Assembly: GCA_947178145.1 (NCBI GenBank)
Contig: CAMWXE010000034.1
Location: forward strand, 1 to 52,576
DNA length: 52,576 bases
From: an uncultured Lachnospiraceae bacterium
Lineage (GTDB): Bacteria > Bacillota > Clostridia > Lachnospirales > Lachnospiraceae
Direction of reading: 5' to 3'
A program made the position numbers and the translations under genes. The stretch's first letter is position 1; the number at the start of each line of letters is the position of its first letter. Below are positions 9,151-17,187 of the stretch, piece after piece. A model generated the notes under the pieces. It saw nothing but the letters and a program-made list of their open reading frames with translations. It searched no databases and was not told where the DNA came from.

Positions 9151-9384
9151 ATGGAAAGAGTGTTTGAAATCATCGAAGAACAGTTACATTTAACAGGCAT
9201 GGAGCTTACAGAGGACTTGAACCTGAAGGATGACCTTGGCGCGGATTCTATTGATTTAGTAGAGCTTGTCATGGCATTTGAGGACGAGTACGGCATTAAT
9301 GCCGACTATGAGGAGATGGACAAGAAAGTTAAGACGGTTGGCGACATCATCGAATTTTTGAAAGAGCAGGGAGCAGATATCTAA
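9151..9384 (+). CDS. acpP: Acyl carrier protein
   Basis: A 77-residue acidic protein with the phosphopantetheine attachment motif GADSID (Ser33) at the head of helix II, plus LVMAFEDEYGI. It carries acyl chains during fatty-acid synthesis. It stands alone here, without other fab genes, so the main fatty-acid operon must be elsewhere or this is a second copy. The AAAGGAGA site lies about eight bases upstream, and transcription should come from the promoter at 8945. Confidence 0.95.
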   Translation: MERVFEIIEEQLHLTGMELTEDLNLKDDLGADSIDLVELVMAFEDEYGINADYEEMDKKVKTVGDIIEFLKEQGADI

Positions 9385-9403
9385 GATCTGCTCCTATTAA
9401 TTT
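9370..9403 (+). terminator. Hairpin overlapping the acpP stop codon
   Basis: GGAGCAGAT (9370-9378) and ATCTGCTCC (9386-9394) make a perfect nine-pair stem. The acpP stop codon TAA is in and beside its loop. The downstream tract TATTAATTT is T-rich but interrupted, so this is a plausible but not ideal intrinsic terminator. Confidence 0.6.
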
Positions 9404-9405
9404 CA

Positions 9406-9525
9406 TTATGACCTTATCTTTGTAGCTTCCATCATTTTTTTCACACCATTTTGCCATGTATTTATATCAATCTGGCACTCTGACAGATAAACGGGCTTAT
9501 CTTGAAACTTCTGTTCTAAATCCAT
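9406..9525 (-). CDS. Possible 39-residue protein downstream of the cyclophilin gene
   Basis: A short frame on the same strand as the cyclophilin gene, 70 bases after its stop. It begins MDLEQKFQDKPVYLSECQ and ends KMMEATKIRS. The start ATG has AAAGGGAA about five bases upstream, and composition is protein-like. I do not recognise it. It could be a genuine small protein, the eroded end of a lost gene, or chance. Confidence 0.35.
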   Translation of the reverse strand: MDLEQKFQDKPVYLSECQIDINTWQNGVKKMMEATKIRS

Positions 9526-9594
9526 GGCGTTCCCTTTTTCATAACTGTAATATTAGTCGAAGGCTGATGCAGATATGGTTGTCGAAGCGATACA

Positions 9595-10116
9595 TCAGCA
9601 TTTCTCCGGCTCCGGATATTCCACTCCGAACGTATCAACAGTAACGTTTTTCATCACCTGGTCTTCGAGCGGTCTGTCGGAATAATCGGTGTTTGTGGTG
9701 GCAATCTTATCCACGATATCCATGCCTTCAATCACTTTCCCAAACGCCGCATAACCGCCGTCCAGGTGCGGACTTGTCTTGTGCATGATGAAGAACTGGC
9801 TTCCGGCGGAGTCTGGCATCATGCTTCTTGCCATGGAGAGCACGCCGGGTGTGTGCTTTAATTCGTTTTCAAAACCGTTCTGTGCAAATTCTCCGGCGAT
9901 AGCGTATCCCGGGCCGCCTGTTCCGGTGCCTTCAGGGCAGCCGCCCTGGATCATGAAGCCGTTGATGACTCTGTGGAAGATCAGGCCGTTGTAGTAGCCC
10001 TTGTTTACTAAGCTGATAAAGTTATTTACCGTATTCGGTGCGATTTCAGGATAGAGCTCCGCTTTAATGAGATCGCCGTTTTTCATTTCAATTGTAACAA
10101 CTGGATTCTGTGCCAT
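9595..10116 (-). CDS. Cyclophilin-type peptidyl-prolyl cis-trans isomerase
   Basis: A 173-residue single-domain cyclophilin without signal peptide, hence cytosolic. It has the canonical active-site pattern FHRVINGFMIQGG, the GSQFFIMH block and the LDGGYAAFGKVIEGMD segment. It catalyses proline isomerisation during protein folding. AAGGAGA lies about nine bases before the start. It is transcribed towards acpP and ends about 190 bases from it. Confidence 0.95.
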   Translation of the reverse strand: MAQNPVVTIEMKNGDLIKAELYPEIAPNTVNNFISLVNKGYYNGLIFHRVINGFMIQGGCPEGTGTGGPGYAIAGEFAQNGFENELKHTPGVLSMARSMMPDSAGSQFFIMHKTSPHLDGGYAAFGKVIEGMDIVDKIATTNTDYSDRPLEDQVMKNVTVDTFGVEYPEPEKC

Positions 10117-10148
10117 AAAAATTGTCTCCTTTTTTTGTTTATATACTC

Positions 10149-10163
10149 TTGAAAACGTTTCCC
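10149..10163. promoter_or_regulatory. cre-like palindrome upstream of the cyclophilin gene
   Basis: TTGAAAACGTTTCCC matches the catabolite-responsive consensus WTGNAANCGNWNNCW at every position but the last. Its 12-base core GAAAACGTTTCC is the exact reverse complement of the core of the two operators at 41787 and 42107. It lies 33 bases upstream of the cyclophilin start codon. It may be a CcpA site or a site for another LacI-family regulator. Confidence 0.4.
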
Positions 10164-10476
10164 GGAGCGTGCTAAAAAATATTTTCCGTCAGGTGTGCGC
10201 CGCAATTTGTGGGAGATGAAATCAATTATCCTGCAGATGACAGTAATGATTCTTCAAACATGCTCTGATATCAGGAGCAGATAATTCCAAAAGTACATTC
10301 CATTGAAAGTTCTTTTATTTTGATACCGACCTATTATACAATGAAAAAGGTATAATTGGTAGACTTCATCGAAATTTTTACAAAAAAGATGCAACGAATC
10401 AGATATTATTTTCGAATATATAAGAAGAATGTGCCGGAAAGTGTATTCTTTCGGACCGTGTACGGGAGGTGAGGGA
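10164..10476. other. Gene-free stretch before the ECF sigma factor gene
   Basis: No gene is seen. A near-palindrome TGCTCTGATATCAGGAGCA lies at 10261-10279 and may be a regulatory site. A possible ECF-type promoter, TGCAAC (10390-10395), 17 bases, then CGAATA, lies 81 bases before the sigma gene start and could reflect autoregulation. A TATAAT at 10351 has no good -35. None of these can be assigned firmly. Confidence 0.3.
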
Positions 10477-11022
10477 GTGGAGCAGGAGCAGCAATGGATT
10501 CGGCAGATTCAGCGCAAGGGTTCGCGGGAAGCGGCGGACAGGCTGATTCGGGCGTACTATGACGAGATATACTACTTTGTGTATCGGCAGGTGGGCAATA
10601 AGGAGGACGCCATGGATCTGACACAGAATATCTTTGTGGCGGTGCTGCGCTCCCTGCCAGGGTATCAGCCGGGGCAGGCGTGTTTCCGCACATGGCTGTA
10701 TGCAGTGGCAAACAACAAAATAATTGATGCCCGCAGGAAAGTGCAGACAGACCGGATTTCTGCAAAGCCCGTTGAGGAGCAGGAACCGCCGGCGAATGAT
10801 GACTTTGTGTCCCGGATACAGGACAGAATGCTTTTGGCGCAGATTGAAGAGTATGTTTCCGGTCAGGCACTGGAACAGCAGAAGGTTTTTCGGCTGCGGA
10901 TTTATGCAGGGCAGTCGTTTCCGGAGATTGCGGAGACACTGGGGGAGCGGGAGGCGGCAGTGAAGGCGCGCTACTATCGCCTGGTTGATAAAATCAGAAA
11001 GGAGTTTTCGGTGTATGAATGA
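10477..11022 (+). CDS. ECF-type RNA polymerase sigma factor
   Basis: 181 residues with only sigma regions 2 and 4. The region 2 core is YYDEIYYFVYRQVGNKEDAMDLTQ near 24-47, followed by FRTWLYAVANNKIIDARRK. The region 4 helix-turn-helix is QSFPEIAETLGEREAAVKARYYR near 147-169. It directs RNA polymerase to a small regulon. The start is GTG at 10477 with GGGAGG seven bases upstream; an ATG 16 codons earlier has no such site. Its last eight bases overlap the next gene. That gene encodes a membrane protein, the usual position of an anti-sigma or sensor partner. Confidence 0.92.
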   Translation: MEQEQQWIRQIQRKGSREAADRLIRAYYDEIYYFVYRQVGNKEDAMDLTQNIFVAVLRSLPGYQPGQACFRTWLYAVANNKIIDARRKVQTDRISAKPVEEQEPPANDDFVSRIQDRMLLAQIEEYVSGQALEQQKVFRLRIYAGQSFPEIAETLGEREAAVKARYYRLVDKIRKEFSVYE

Positions 11023-11749
11023 CTGGGAAGAGATTTTACCGTCGGAGGAAGAAAAAAACAGGGCTGTCATGAGGATCCTTGACACAGCGATGCCGCGGAA
11101 AAACAGTATCTGGAGGGAGCTGTACCAGACAGCGAATGCGGTCGGTCTGCGCACGCTGTTTTGTGGGGTTGGCGACTGCTTCTTTTTGGCAGTACTTGTG
11201 CTGTGTATCTGCCTGTTTCCGGCAGCGCTGATGGTCAGGACGATGCATCTGACATCATGGCTGTTTCTGGTGTCGCCGGCTTTTTATGCACTGGCACATT
11301 TTCTGACAACGTGGAAGGAGTATCAGTCACGGACGCTGGAGTGGAAACAGACCTGGCGCATTTCATTTCAGACGATCATGGCACTTCGGATGCTGGTATT
11401 GGGGGCCGTGTCTGTGGTGGGAAGTATTCTGATCTGCGCTGTGCTATGGAGCCTGTCAAGGCAGGCGGTGTCCTTTGTGTGGATGTTGTCGGTGGCTTTT
11501 TCCGCCCTTTTCCTGTATGGCGGGAGTTCGCTGTTGTGCCAGCGGCTGTGGGGGATGCGCGCAGTCATGCCTGTTCCGTTTGTGTGGATTGTGCTCAGTC
11601 TGGTTCCTGTGGTATGGGAGCCTGCGTCAGTCTGGCTGATGCAGATACCAGTCTGTGTATTTTTGGTTATTGCAGCAGCGGGAGGAGGATTTTATCTTGC
11701 GCAGATGTATTATTTTGTATTAGGAAAATCACGGATTCCGGCTTTGTAA
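11015..11749 (+). CDS. Membrane protein, candidate sigma regulator
   Basis: 244 residues. A charged cytoplasmic N terminus of about 45 residues (MNDWEEILPSEEEKNRAVMRI) is followed by about six hydrophobic segments beginning near 55. There is no recognisable enzyme domain and no zinc anti-sigma HxxxCxxC motif. The gene overlaps the sigma factor by eight bases (start 11015, AAAGGAG upstream) and precedes an ABC exporter. I infer that it either holds the sigma factor at the membrane or is a further component of the exporter. Family unknown. Confidence 0.7.
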   Translation: MNDWEEILPSEEEKNRAVMRILDTAMPRKNSIWRELYQTANAVGLRTLFCGVGDCFFLAVLVLCICLFPAALMVRTMHLTSWLFLVSPAFYALAHFLTTWKEYQSRTLEWKQTWRISFQTIMALRMLVLGAVSVVGSILICAVLWSLSRQAVSFVWMLSVAFSALFLYGGSSLLCQRLWGMRAVMPVPFVWIVLSLVPVVWEPASVWLMQIPVCVFLVIAAAGGGFYLAQMYYFVLGKSRIPAL

Positions 11750-11800
11750 AAGGATGGGATGGAGGGTGAATGTATTGAATTGTAAGGAGGGAGAATCATT

Positions 11801-12679
11801 ATGCTGTCCGTTGAAAAGGTTACAAAATGTTATGGTGATTTCACTGTGCTGGAAGAGATCAGCCTGGAGTTCACGCAGGGGGTATACGGGCTTCTGGCTC
11901 CGAATGGCGCTGGTAAGTCCACATTGATGAAAATGCTGGCAACGCTGCTGTTTCCCACGAGAGGCAAGATATTGTGGGACGGGGAAGACATTGTTTCCAT
12001 GGGGGAGGCATACCGCGGGATTCTGGGGTATCTTCCACAGGACTTTGGGTATTATCCGAACTACACACCGCGCCAGTTTATGCGCTATGCAGCCACACTG
12101 CAGAAGATTGCACGCGCAGAGGCAGATCAGCGGATCAACCGTTTGCTGGAACTGGTAGGGCTGTCTGAGGCCGCAGATAAAAAGTTAAAGAAATGTTCCG
12201 GCGGTATGCTCCAGCGGGTAGGGATTGCAGTTGCCATGTTAAATGAACCGAAGCTGCTGATACTGGACGAGCCGACGGCGGGGCTGGATCCGGGGGAACG
12301 GGTGCGGTTCCGCAGTCTGATTCACGCGCTGGCAAGCGACCGGATTGTGATTTTGTCCACGCATATTGTGTCGGACATTGAGACCATTGCGGGGCAGATT
12401 ATTATGCTGCGCGATCACAGGCTGCTTTGCTGCGATACGCCTTCACGGGTCTGCAGCCACTTTGGGGGGAAGATTTTTCAGATTCCAGCGGATGTACCGC
12501 TCAGGCCGCATCAGCATGTCCTCAGCGAAGGGCAGGGGGAAAATGGGACAGTATTGCGCATTTTGTCTGAAATGCCGCCGGCGGTCGGTGTGGCTGTGGC
12601 GCCTACGCTGGAGGATGCGTTTCTTGCAATTTACGCTTCGGGAGAAAGAGCGCGTTTTCAACAGGATGGCAGAAGCTGA
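11801..12679 (+). CDS. ABC transporter ATP-binding protein (ABC-2 exporter type)
   Basis: 292 residues. The Walker A region is APNGAGKST near 34-42, where the usual first glycine is alanine. The Q-loop YLPQDFG, the signature CSGGMLQR, Walker B LLILDEPTAGLDP and the switch histidine STHIV follow. The C-terminal 80 residues carry the LEDAFLAIY segment typical of ABC-2 ATPases. The start has TAAGGAGG upstream. It would energise the two permeases that follow, moving an unknown substrate such as a peptide or drug out of the cell. Belonging to a sigma-factor operon suggests stress-induced expression. Confidence 0.93.
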   Translation: MLSVEKVTKCYGDFTVLEEISLEFTQGVYGLLAPNGAGKSTLMKMLATLLFPTRGKILWDGEDIVSMGEAYRGILGYLPQDFGYYPNYTPRQFMRYAATLQKIARAEADQRINRLLELVGLSEAADKKLKKCSGGMLQRVGIAVAMLNEPKLLILDEPTAGLDPGERVRFRSLIHALASDRIVILSTHIVSDIETIAGQIIMLRDHRLLCCDTPSRVCSHFGGKIFQIPADVPLRPHQHVLSEGQGENGTVLRILSEMPPAVGVAVAPTLEDAFLAIYASGERARFQQDGRS

Positions 12680-12720
12680 TAAGACCAAAGGGAATGAGGC
12701 TGTGATAAAAGAAGGAGTTC

Positions 12721-13794
12721 ATGGTGAGACTGATAGCGTATGAGGTGAAAAAAGTGTTCCGCATTCCGGCTTTGTGGGGATTTTTCCTGTTGAGCTGCGG
12801 ATTTAATATACTGCTGACTGCCGGACAGAACTATGAGCGGTCCTGTTTTAATCAGGTGCGAATTGCGGCAGAGCAAAATAGTTTGGATGTCAGTGAAAGG
12901 GACAATGTATTTGCGGAGTATGATACAGGGAATCTGTCAGCGTTTTATGCAGATGTCGTGAAAGAATCTCCTGTGGCAGCACGCTGGATGGAGAGAAAGT
13001 ATGCGCTTTTGCAGCCGCGTGCAGAGCATCTTGCAGAAAGCGGTGCAGCGCTGGACTTCTATGCGGGGGATGCCACGTATGAATCCCACCAGTTTCTCTT
13101 TGGTTTGCTGATGCGCGCAATCCTTGCGGAGGGCAGTGTCTGTGCGATGCTTGCGGTTTTGTATCTGATGGGATATGAGCAGATAAACCGCACGGATGGA
13201 CAGATGTGCACAAGCCGGACGGGGCGGCAGCTGTGGGCGAATAAGGTGGTGGCAGCATTATTGTCGGCTGTGATGCTGTATATTCTGCTGGCGGGCAGCA
13301 CGCTGTTATTTTATTTTTATATGTGGGATTACAGTGGTGTGTGGCGGGATAGTGTGTCTAGTCGGTTCAACTACCTGACAGATATGCTTTACACCCGACC
13401 GTTTTTTACATGGCATGACATGACAGTGGGGGCATATCTTGTGGCAGCATTATTGCTGGGAGCGGCGCTGGTGGTGGTGTTTGGCCTGATGGCAGCAGTG
13501 TGCGCTATGGTGTTTCGCAATGTTTATGGGGCGGCACTGGTGCTTGCGCTGGTGGTGTTTGGCGGCATTGGGCTGGGAAGCCTGTTTTCACAGTGCAGGG
13601 CGTGGGGACTCTATTTGATTACAACAATGCAGCCGGCGGCAGTCTGGCTCAGTGTGAATATGTGGTTTACGGAGGCCGGGATTTGTGCATTTCTGCCCTG
13701 GCAGGAGACAATTTCGGTGGCGCTGAATCTGATGACAGGCAGTGTTTTGGCAATGCTGGCGCTGCGCAGATTTATGCGCAGAGATATTGTGTGA
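12721..13794 (+). CDS. ABC-2 type permease, first subunit
   Basis: 357 residues. One hydrophobic segment at about 14-32 is followed by a large extracytoplasmic region (about 35-130) and then five hydrophobic segments, the layout of ABC-2 permeases such as those of bacitracin or lantibiotic exporters. GGAG lies only four bases before the ATG, so initiation may be moderate. It follows the ATPase gene by 41 bases and precedes a second, similarly built permease. The two may form a heterodimer. Substrate unknown. Confidence 0.85.
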   Translation: MVRLIAYEVKKVFRIPALWGFFLLSCGFNILLTAGQNYERSCFNQVRIAAEQNSLDVSERDNVFAEYDTGNLSAFYADVVKESPVAARWMERKYALLQPRAEHLAESGAALDFYAGDATYESHQFLFGLLMRAILAEGSVCAMLAVLYLMGYEQINRTDGQMCTSRTGRQLWANKVVAALLSAVMLYILLAGSTLLFYFYMWDYSGVWRDSVSSRFNYLTDMLYTRPFFTWHDMTVGAYLVAALLLGAALVVVFGLMAAVCAMVFRNVYGAALVLALVVFGGIGLGSLFSQCRAWGLYLITTMQPAAVWLSVNMWFTEAGICAFLPWQETISVALNLMTGSVLAMLALRRFMRRDIV

Positions 13795-13887
13795 GCAGAT
13801 ATGGGTCGGTTTTATAGTGGGCAAATCGTTGGGGTAAAATATGGATTGGAAACGTGTTTTGGTTTCAGAAAGAGAGGAGCTTGGGCA

Positions 13888-15093
13888 ATGGGACTTCTGG
13901 GCTGGGAGCTGAGAAAGATTATAAATCCGGGTATTTTAACGGCAATCATATTGTTGGGAATGGTGTATTATTTTCTGTTTTCGAATTTTTATATTCAGTA
14001 TTTCTGCAATGGAGCGAATGCGGAGGCCGAGTTTGCGCTGTCTGCGGAGTGGGCTGCCAGGTATGGCGCGACGATAAATGCCTCCGGGCGCGCGGAGCTT
14101 GACACGCAGCTTGCGGATGAGATGGAAGTTTTCCGGCAGGAGCTTTTGGCGATGCCGGAGGCTTTGGAGGCAGGGATTACGGGATATGACAGCTTTTGCG
14201 AATATATGCAGCGTTATCTGGATCAGACGGCGGCAGAGGGAAACGTGGCAGACATGGAAGAGGAGCGGCTGCGCTGGAAGATTATGGGCGGAACAAACTA
14301 TTACAGGATTCAGGCAATGGAACAGTTTATTGCTTCTTATGACAGAGTGGCTGATAGTGAAATCAATGAGAGGACGCTGCCGGGCTGCTATACAGATGCC
14401 ATGATACAGCGCGGTGACAAACTGATGCAGTCAGAGCAAAAATATGGGTTTCTGCCAACCTGTGTCTATGATTCCACGCGGGAATACGGGCGGTATCTGG
14501 CGGTCTGGTGTGTGCTGAGCATTGTTCTGCTGCTCTCCCCGGTGCTGGTGCGTGACCGCCTGTGCAGGACACGCCCGCTGCAATGGAGTTCCGGTTATGG
14601 GAGAACTGTTTTGCGGACACAGATGAGGGCAGCATGCATTGCGGCATTCGTGGTTACAGCAGTGAATCTGGTGGTGTATGCGATTCCCTTTTTGCGGCAG
14701 AATCCGCTGATTTTTAAGGATTTTGGCCTGGAAAGCCTATGGAACAGCGCAGCTCCATGGTTTGACTGGACTTATGGGGCATATCTGCTTGTTCTGGCTG
14801 GACTGATTTTCATTTTGTCCATGGCAGCTGCACTCCTGACCGTGTTTCTTTCCAGGTACAGTGGAAACTATATTCCGATGCTTTTGAAGGCATTGCCGCT
14901 GTTTGTCGTGCTGGGGCCTATGGCCGGAGGCTGGATGCTGAACAACGCCTTTTATTTGCGAACATTGTTTCAGGAGGGACAGATCGGTGGATTCTGTGGC
15001 ATGGAGGCTGTGATGGCAGTGTTTCTCCTGGCTATGGGGATTGGGCTTTGCGCGTCAGCAGCCATGCGGCAGAATCGGATGGAGCTGTATTAG
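13888..15093 (+). CDS. ABC-2 type permease, second subunit
   Basis: 401 residues built like its neighbour: hydrophobic segment near 17-38, a long acidic extracytoplasmic domain (about 40-200), then five or six hydrophobic segments. The ATG at 13888 has GAGAGGAGC upstream at nine bases; an in-frame ATG at 13801 lacks a site and would add a non-hydrophobic leader. It ends the sigma-factor operon and overlaps the convergent gene by four bases at its stop. The large external domains hint at substrate or signal sensing outside the cell. Confidence 0.83.
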   Translation: MGLLGWELRKIINPGILTAIILLGMVYYFLFSNFYIQYFCNGANAEAEFALSAEWAARYGATINASGRAELDTQLADEMEVFRQELLAMPEALEAGITGYDSFCEYMQRYLDQTAAEGNVADMEEERLRWKIMGGTNYYRIQAMEQFIASYDRVADSEINERTLPGCYTDAMIQRGDKLMQSEQKYGFLPTCVYDSTREYGRYLAVWCVLSIVLLLSPVLVRDRLCRTRPLQWSSGYGRTVLRTQMRAACIAAFVVTAVNLVVYAIPFLRQNPLIFKDFGLESLWNSAAPWFDWTYGAYLLVLAGLIFILSMAAALLTVFLSRYSGNYIPMLLKALPLFVVLGPMAGGWMLNNAFYLRTLFQEGQIGGFCGMEAVMAVFLLAMGIGLCASAAMRQNRMELY

Positions 15094-15761
15094 CTGATTT
15101 GCTTTATGCGTTCTGCGATTTCCGCCGCGGAGGAAAGGACAAAACGATCCAGTTCTTCTTTTGACAGATACGTATCATGTTCTACAATGTTTGCAACACC
15201 GTTTGCGTAAAAATCGAGAATGAAGCGCCTGCGCTCCGCAAAGGCATTTTCGGAGAAGAAATCAACATATGTGTTTTTGATATTTGTGTTCTCGCGGTAA
15301 ATGCGGAATGCCTCAAATGTGGGATTGGCTTTCAGGTACATAAAGTCCAGGTCGTACCAGTCCCGCTTGACTGTCTGCCAGAACAGCCCGCGGTTGGCTT
15401 GGAACAGTGCGCTCTGTGTTTCTTTTGCCGGATAGACAATATCTCTCGCCCAGAGCTGATCTGTGAGCAGATGCGTCAGATAGCCCAGGAAAAAGGCGTA
15501 TTCTTCCCTGGTGTATGAGGAACGCTGCGCTGGCGCAAAGTACTGTGTGATGAACAGCTCCTCATGTATGTTCTTGATTCCGCTTTCATCGAGAGAACGG
15601 AAGTGGGAGATTGCCGCGTCCGGTGTAAAGCCTGTGCCATCCGCTGTCGGCACACCGCTGTCGGGCGCGATATTTCCCAGAACAAACAAGTCTGTCGGTT
15701 CAATGTGTAATTGTTGATAGAGCTGCTGTGCAACTCTCAAATGGATGATCCACGATGCCAT
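15090..15761 (-). CDS. Zinc-dependent phospholipase C-like protein
   Basis: 223 residues with features of the Zn_dep_PLPC domain. They are an N-terminal SWIIHLRVAQQL histidine, GNIAPDSG, a histidine in ISHFRS and the helix FFLGYLTHLLTDQLW with His and Asp. In the family these residues bind zinc. No signal peptide is visible, so it is probably intracellular and may not act as a toxin-like phospholipase. It is transcribed from the MerR-type promoter at 15919-15949 with a leader of about 150 bases. Confidence 0.8.
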   Translation of the reverse strand: MASWIIHLRVAQQLYQQLHIEPTDLFVLGNIAPDSGVPTADGTGFTPDAAISHFRSLDESGIKNIHEELFITQYFAPAQRSSYTREEYAFFLGYLTHLLTDQLWARDIVYPAKETQSALFQANRGLFWQTVKRDWYDLDFMYLKANPTFEAFRIYRENTNIKNTYVDFFSENAFAERRRFILDFYANGVANIVEHDTYLSKEELDRFVLSSAAEIAERIKQIS

Positions 15762-15918
15762 AATCTTTTATCCTATATCCCATCTCTTCTGCAAGGACAG
15801 ATCCAAATGCGATTCGAGTGCAGAAGGCGCCTGTGTCAAGTGCTGTGATCCGTTAGAAAAACATTCGTCAATATGTTCCACATAAAGTGCAGCCGGGTTA
15901 GTTGAATGCTTATATTTT

Positions 15919-15949
15919 ATTATAAAGGTTGACGCTGCGTCAATGTCAA
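15919..15949 (-). promoter_or_regulatory. MerR-type promoter with operator in a 19-base spacer
   Basis: On the minus strand, TTGACA (15949-15944) and TATAAT (15924-15919) are separated by 19 bases instead of 17. The spacer contains the perfect palindrome TTGACGCTGCGTCAA (15929-15943 on the plus strand). An over-long spacer with a central dyad is the signature of promoters activated by MerR-family regulators, which untwist the DNA. It points at the phospholipase-like gene. No MerR gene lies in the window. Confidence 0.7.
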
Positions 15950-16012
15950 GTTTTTTATACCGGATTGCTATAACTGCCAGGCTGTTATATAATGAGACCA
16001 GGAGGTATGGGT

Positions 16013-16330
16013 ATGGGCAAGAAAACAGTGGTGATGGAGGAACTTCTGCAGGGAAGAAGCATTCAAACGGAAATCGATGAGCAGATTGTGTTTAATCAGC
16101 TTGACGGGGACGTCAACGCGGTCTGGAGGAATGGTAAGGCATTTATCTTTGCGTTTAAGGTGCTTGATCCCGATGAGGACGAGGAGACACTCGAGGACAC
16201 CCTTGCAAACGCCCACGCCCAGATTGAGGAAAAAAGGTACGAGGCAGAGCTGATTGCGGCAGGTTTTGCCCCGGAGCAGATACGCAAATACGGATTTGCA
16301 TTTCAGGGGAAGAAGTGTCTGATAGGGTAG
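16013..16330 (+). CDS. Isolated C-terminal PD-(D/E)XK nuclease-like domain
   Basis: 105 residues that resemble only the C-terminal nuclease domain of the AAA-ATPase/PD-(D/E)XK proteins abundant in gut Clostridia and Bacteroidetes. The match covers the GKAFIFAFKV strand, the helix AHAQIEEKRYEAEL and the ending IRKYGFAFQGKKC. The usual catalytic glutamate in the strand (normally E-x-K) is alanine here, so nuclease activity is unlikely. The N-terminal ATPase is absent. The ATG at 16013 has GGAGG eight bases upstream, so the remnant could still be translated. It lies 19 bases before the response regulator gene. Confidence 0.7.
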   Translation: MGKKTVVMEELLQGRSIQTEIDEQIVFNQLDGDVNAVWRNGKAFIFAFKVLDPDEDEETLEDTLANAHAQIEEKRYEAELIAAGFAPEQIRKYGFAFQGKKCLIG

Positions 16331-16349
16331 AGAGAGCGGAGGAAAGAAA

Positions 16350-17051
16350 ATGGAACAGATGCAGGAGCCGGTCATTTTGATTGCGGAGGATGACAATGAC
16401 ATCAATCACATGCTGTCTGACCTGTTAGGCCGTCAGGGCTATCAGACACAGTCTGCCTTTTCGGGGACGGAGGCGCTGATTTATCTGGAAAGAAAAGCGC
16501 CGGACGCAGTGATACTTGACCTGATGCTGCCGGGTATGACAGGGGAGGAGCTCCTGGCGCGCATCAGGGAGACTGACGCGGGGACGGCGGTGATCGTCGC
16601 CTCTGCAAAGGACGATGTGCGCACCCGGGTGGAGCTGCTGCGCGCGGGGGCGGATGACTATGTGGTGAAACCTTTTGACACAGAGGAGCTCCTGGCGCGG
16701 CTTGAGGCAGTGCTGCGCAGAAACGCACAGGGAAACCGGCACGAGAGCGGCGGAAAAAAGCTGATGTACAAGGACATTGTGATGGAGCCGGACGGGTTTG
16801 GCATCACTGTGTCGGGACAGGAAATCGCGCTTACGCGGCGCGAGTATCTGATTCTCGAACTGATGGTCCACAACCCCGGGAAGGTATTTACCAGAAATAA
16901 TATTTATGAGTCTGTCTGGAACGAGGAATACCTCGGCGAGGACAACGCAGTCAACGTACATATCAGCAATATCCGCCAGAAGCTTGCGAGGGTAAACAGT
17001 GAGGAGACCTATATCCAGACCGTGTGGGGGATTGGATTTAAGATGAAGTAA
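16350..17051 (+). CDS. OmpR-family response regulator
   Basis: 233 residues: a receiver domain with acidic pair Asp14-Asp15, phosphoacceptor Asp57 in VILDLMLPGM and a KPF lysine near 107, then a winged-helix DNA-binding domain. That domain shows LTRREYLILELMVHNPGKVFTR and VNVHISNIRQKL. It is separated from its likely kinase (19071-20003) by the two exporter genes, so the four form one regulator-exporter-kinase module. The likely targets are the direct repeats at 17067-17082 before the exporter genes. The ribosome site is GGAGGAAAG. Confidence 0.93.
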   Translation: MEQMQEPVILIAEDDNDINHMLSDLLGRQGYQTQSAFSGTEALIYLERKAPDAVILDLMLPGMTGEELLARIRETDAGTAVIVASAKDDVRTRVELLRAGADDYVVKPFDTEELLARLEAVLRRNAQGNRHESGGKKLMYKDIVMEPDGFGITVSGQEIALTRREYLILELMVHNPGKVFTRNNIYESVWNEEYLGEDNAVNVHISNIRQKLARVNSEETYIQTVWGIGFKMK

Positions 17052-17066
17052 ATCGTCAAAGGAAAA

Positions 17067-17082
17067 CTTTAAAAATTCTTTA
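17067..17082 (+). promoter_or_regulatory. Direct repeat, candidate response regulator site
   Basis: CTTTA occurs at 17067-17071 and 17078-17082, exactly 11 bases apart. That is one helical turn, the spacing used by OmpR-family dimers. It lies 106-121 bases before the exporter ATPase start, in the 136-base gap after the regulator gene. A weak -10 (TAAACT, 17116-17121) without a good -35 follows, which would fit an activated promoter. Confidence 0.35.
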
Positions 17083-17187
17083 TACTTTTCCTATCATTTC
17101 TAAAATGATCCTTGCTAAACTGAATAGAACGAAACCAATGATATAGGAACTGCTGCAGTACCTGTATCATTAAGAAAGGAAAGAGGC

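Noticed and set aside
11801..12679. Ala in place of the first Walker A glycine as a sign of a dead ATPase
   Set aside because: The GKST lysine, signature, Walker B and switch histidine are intact, and the first glycine position is tolerant in some ABC-2 ATPases; activity is likely.
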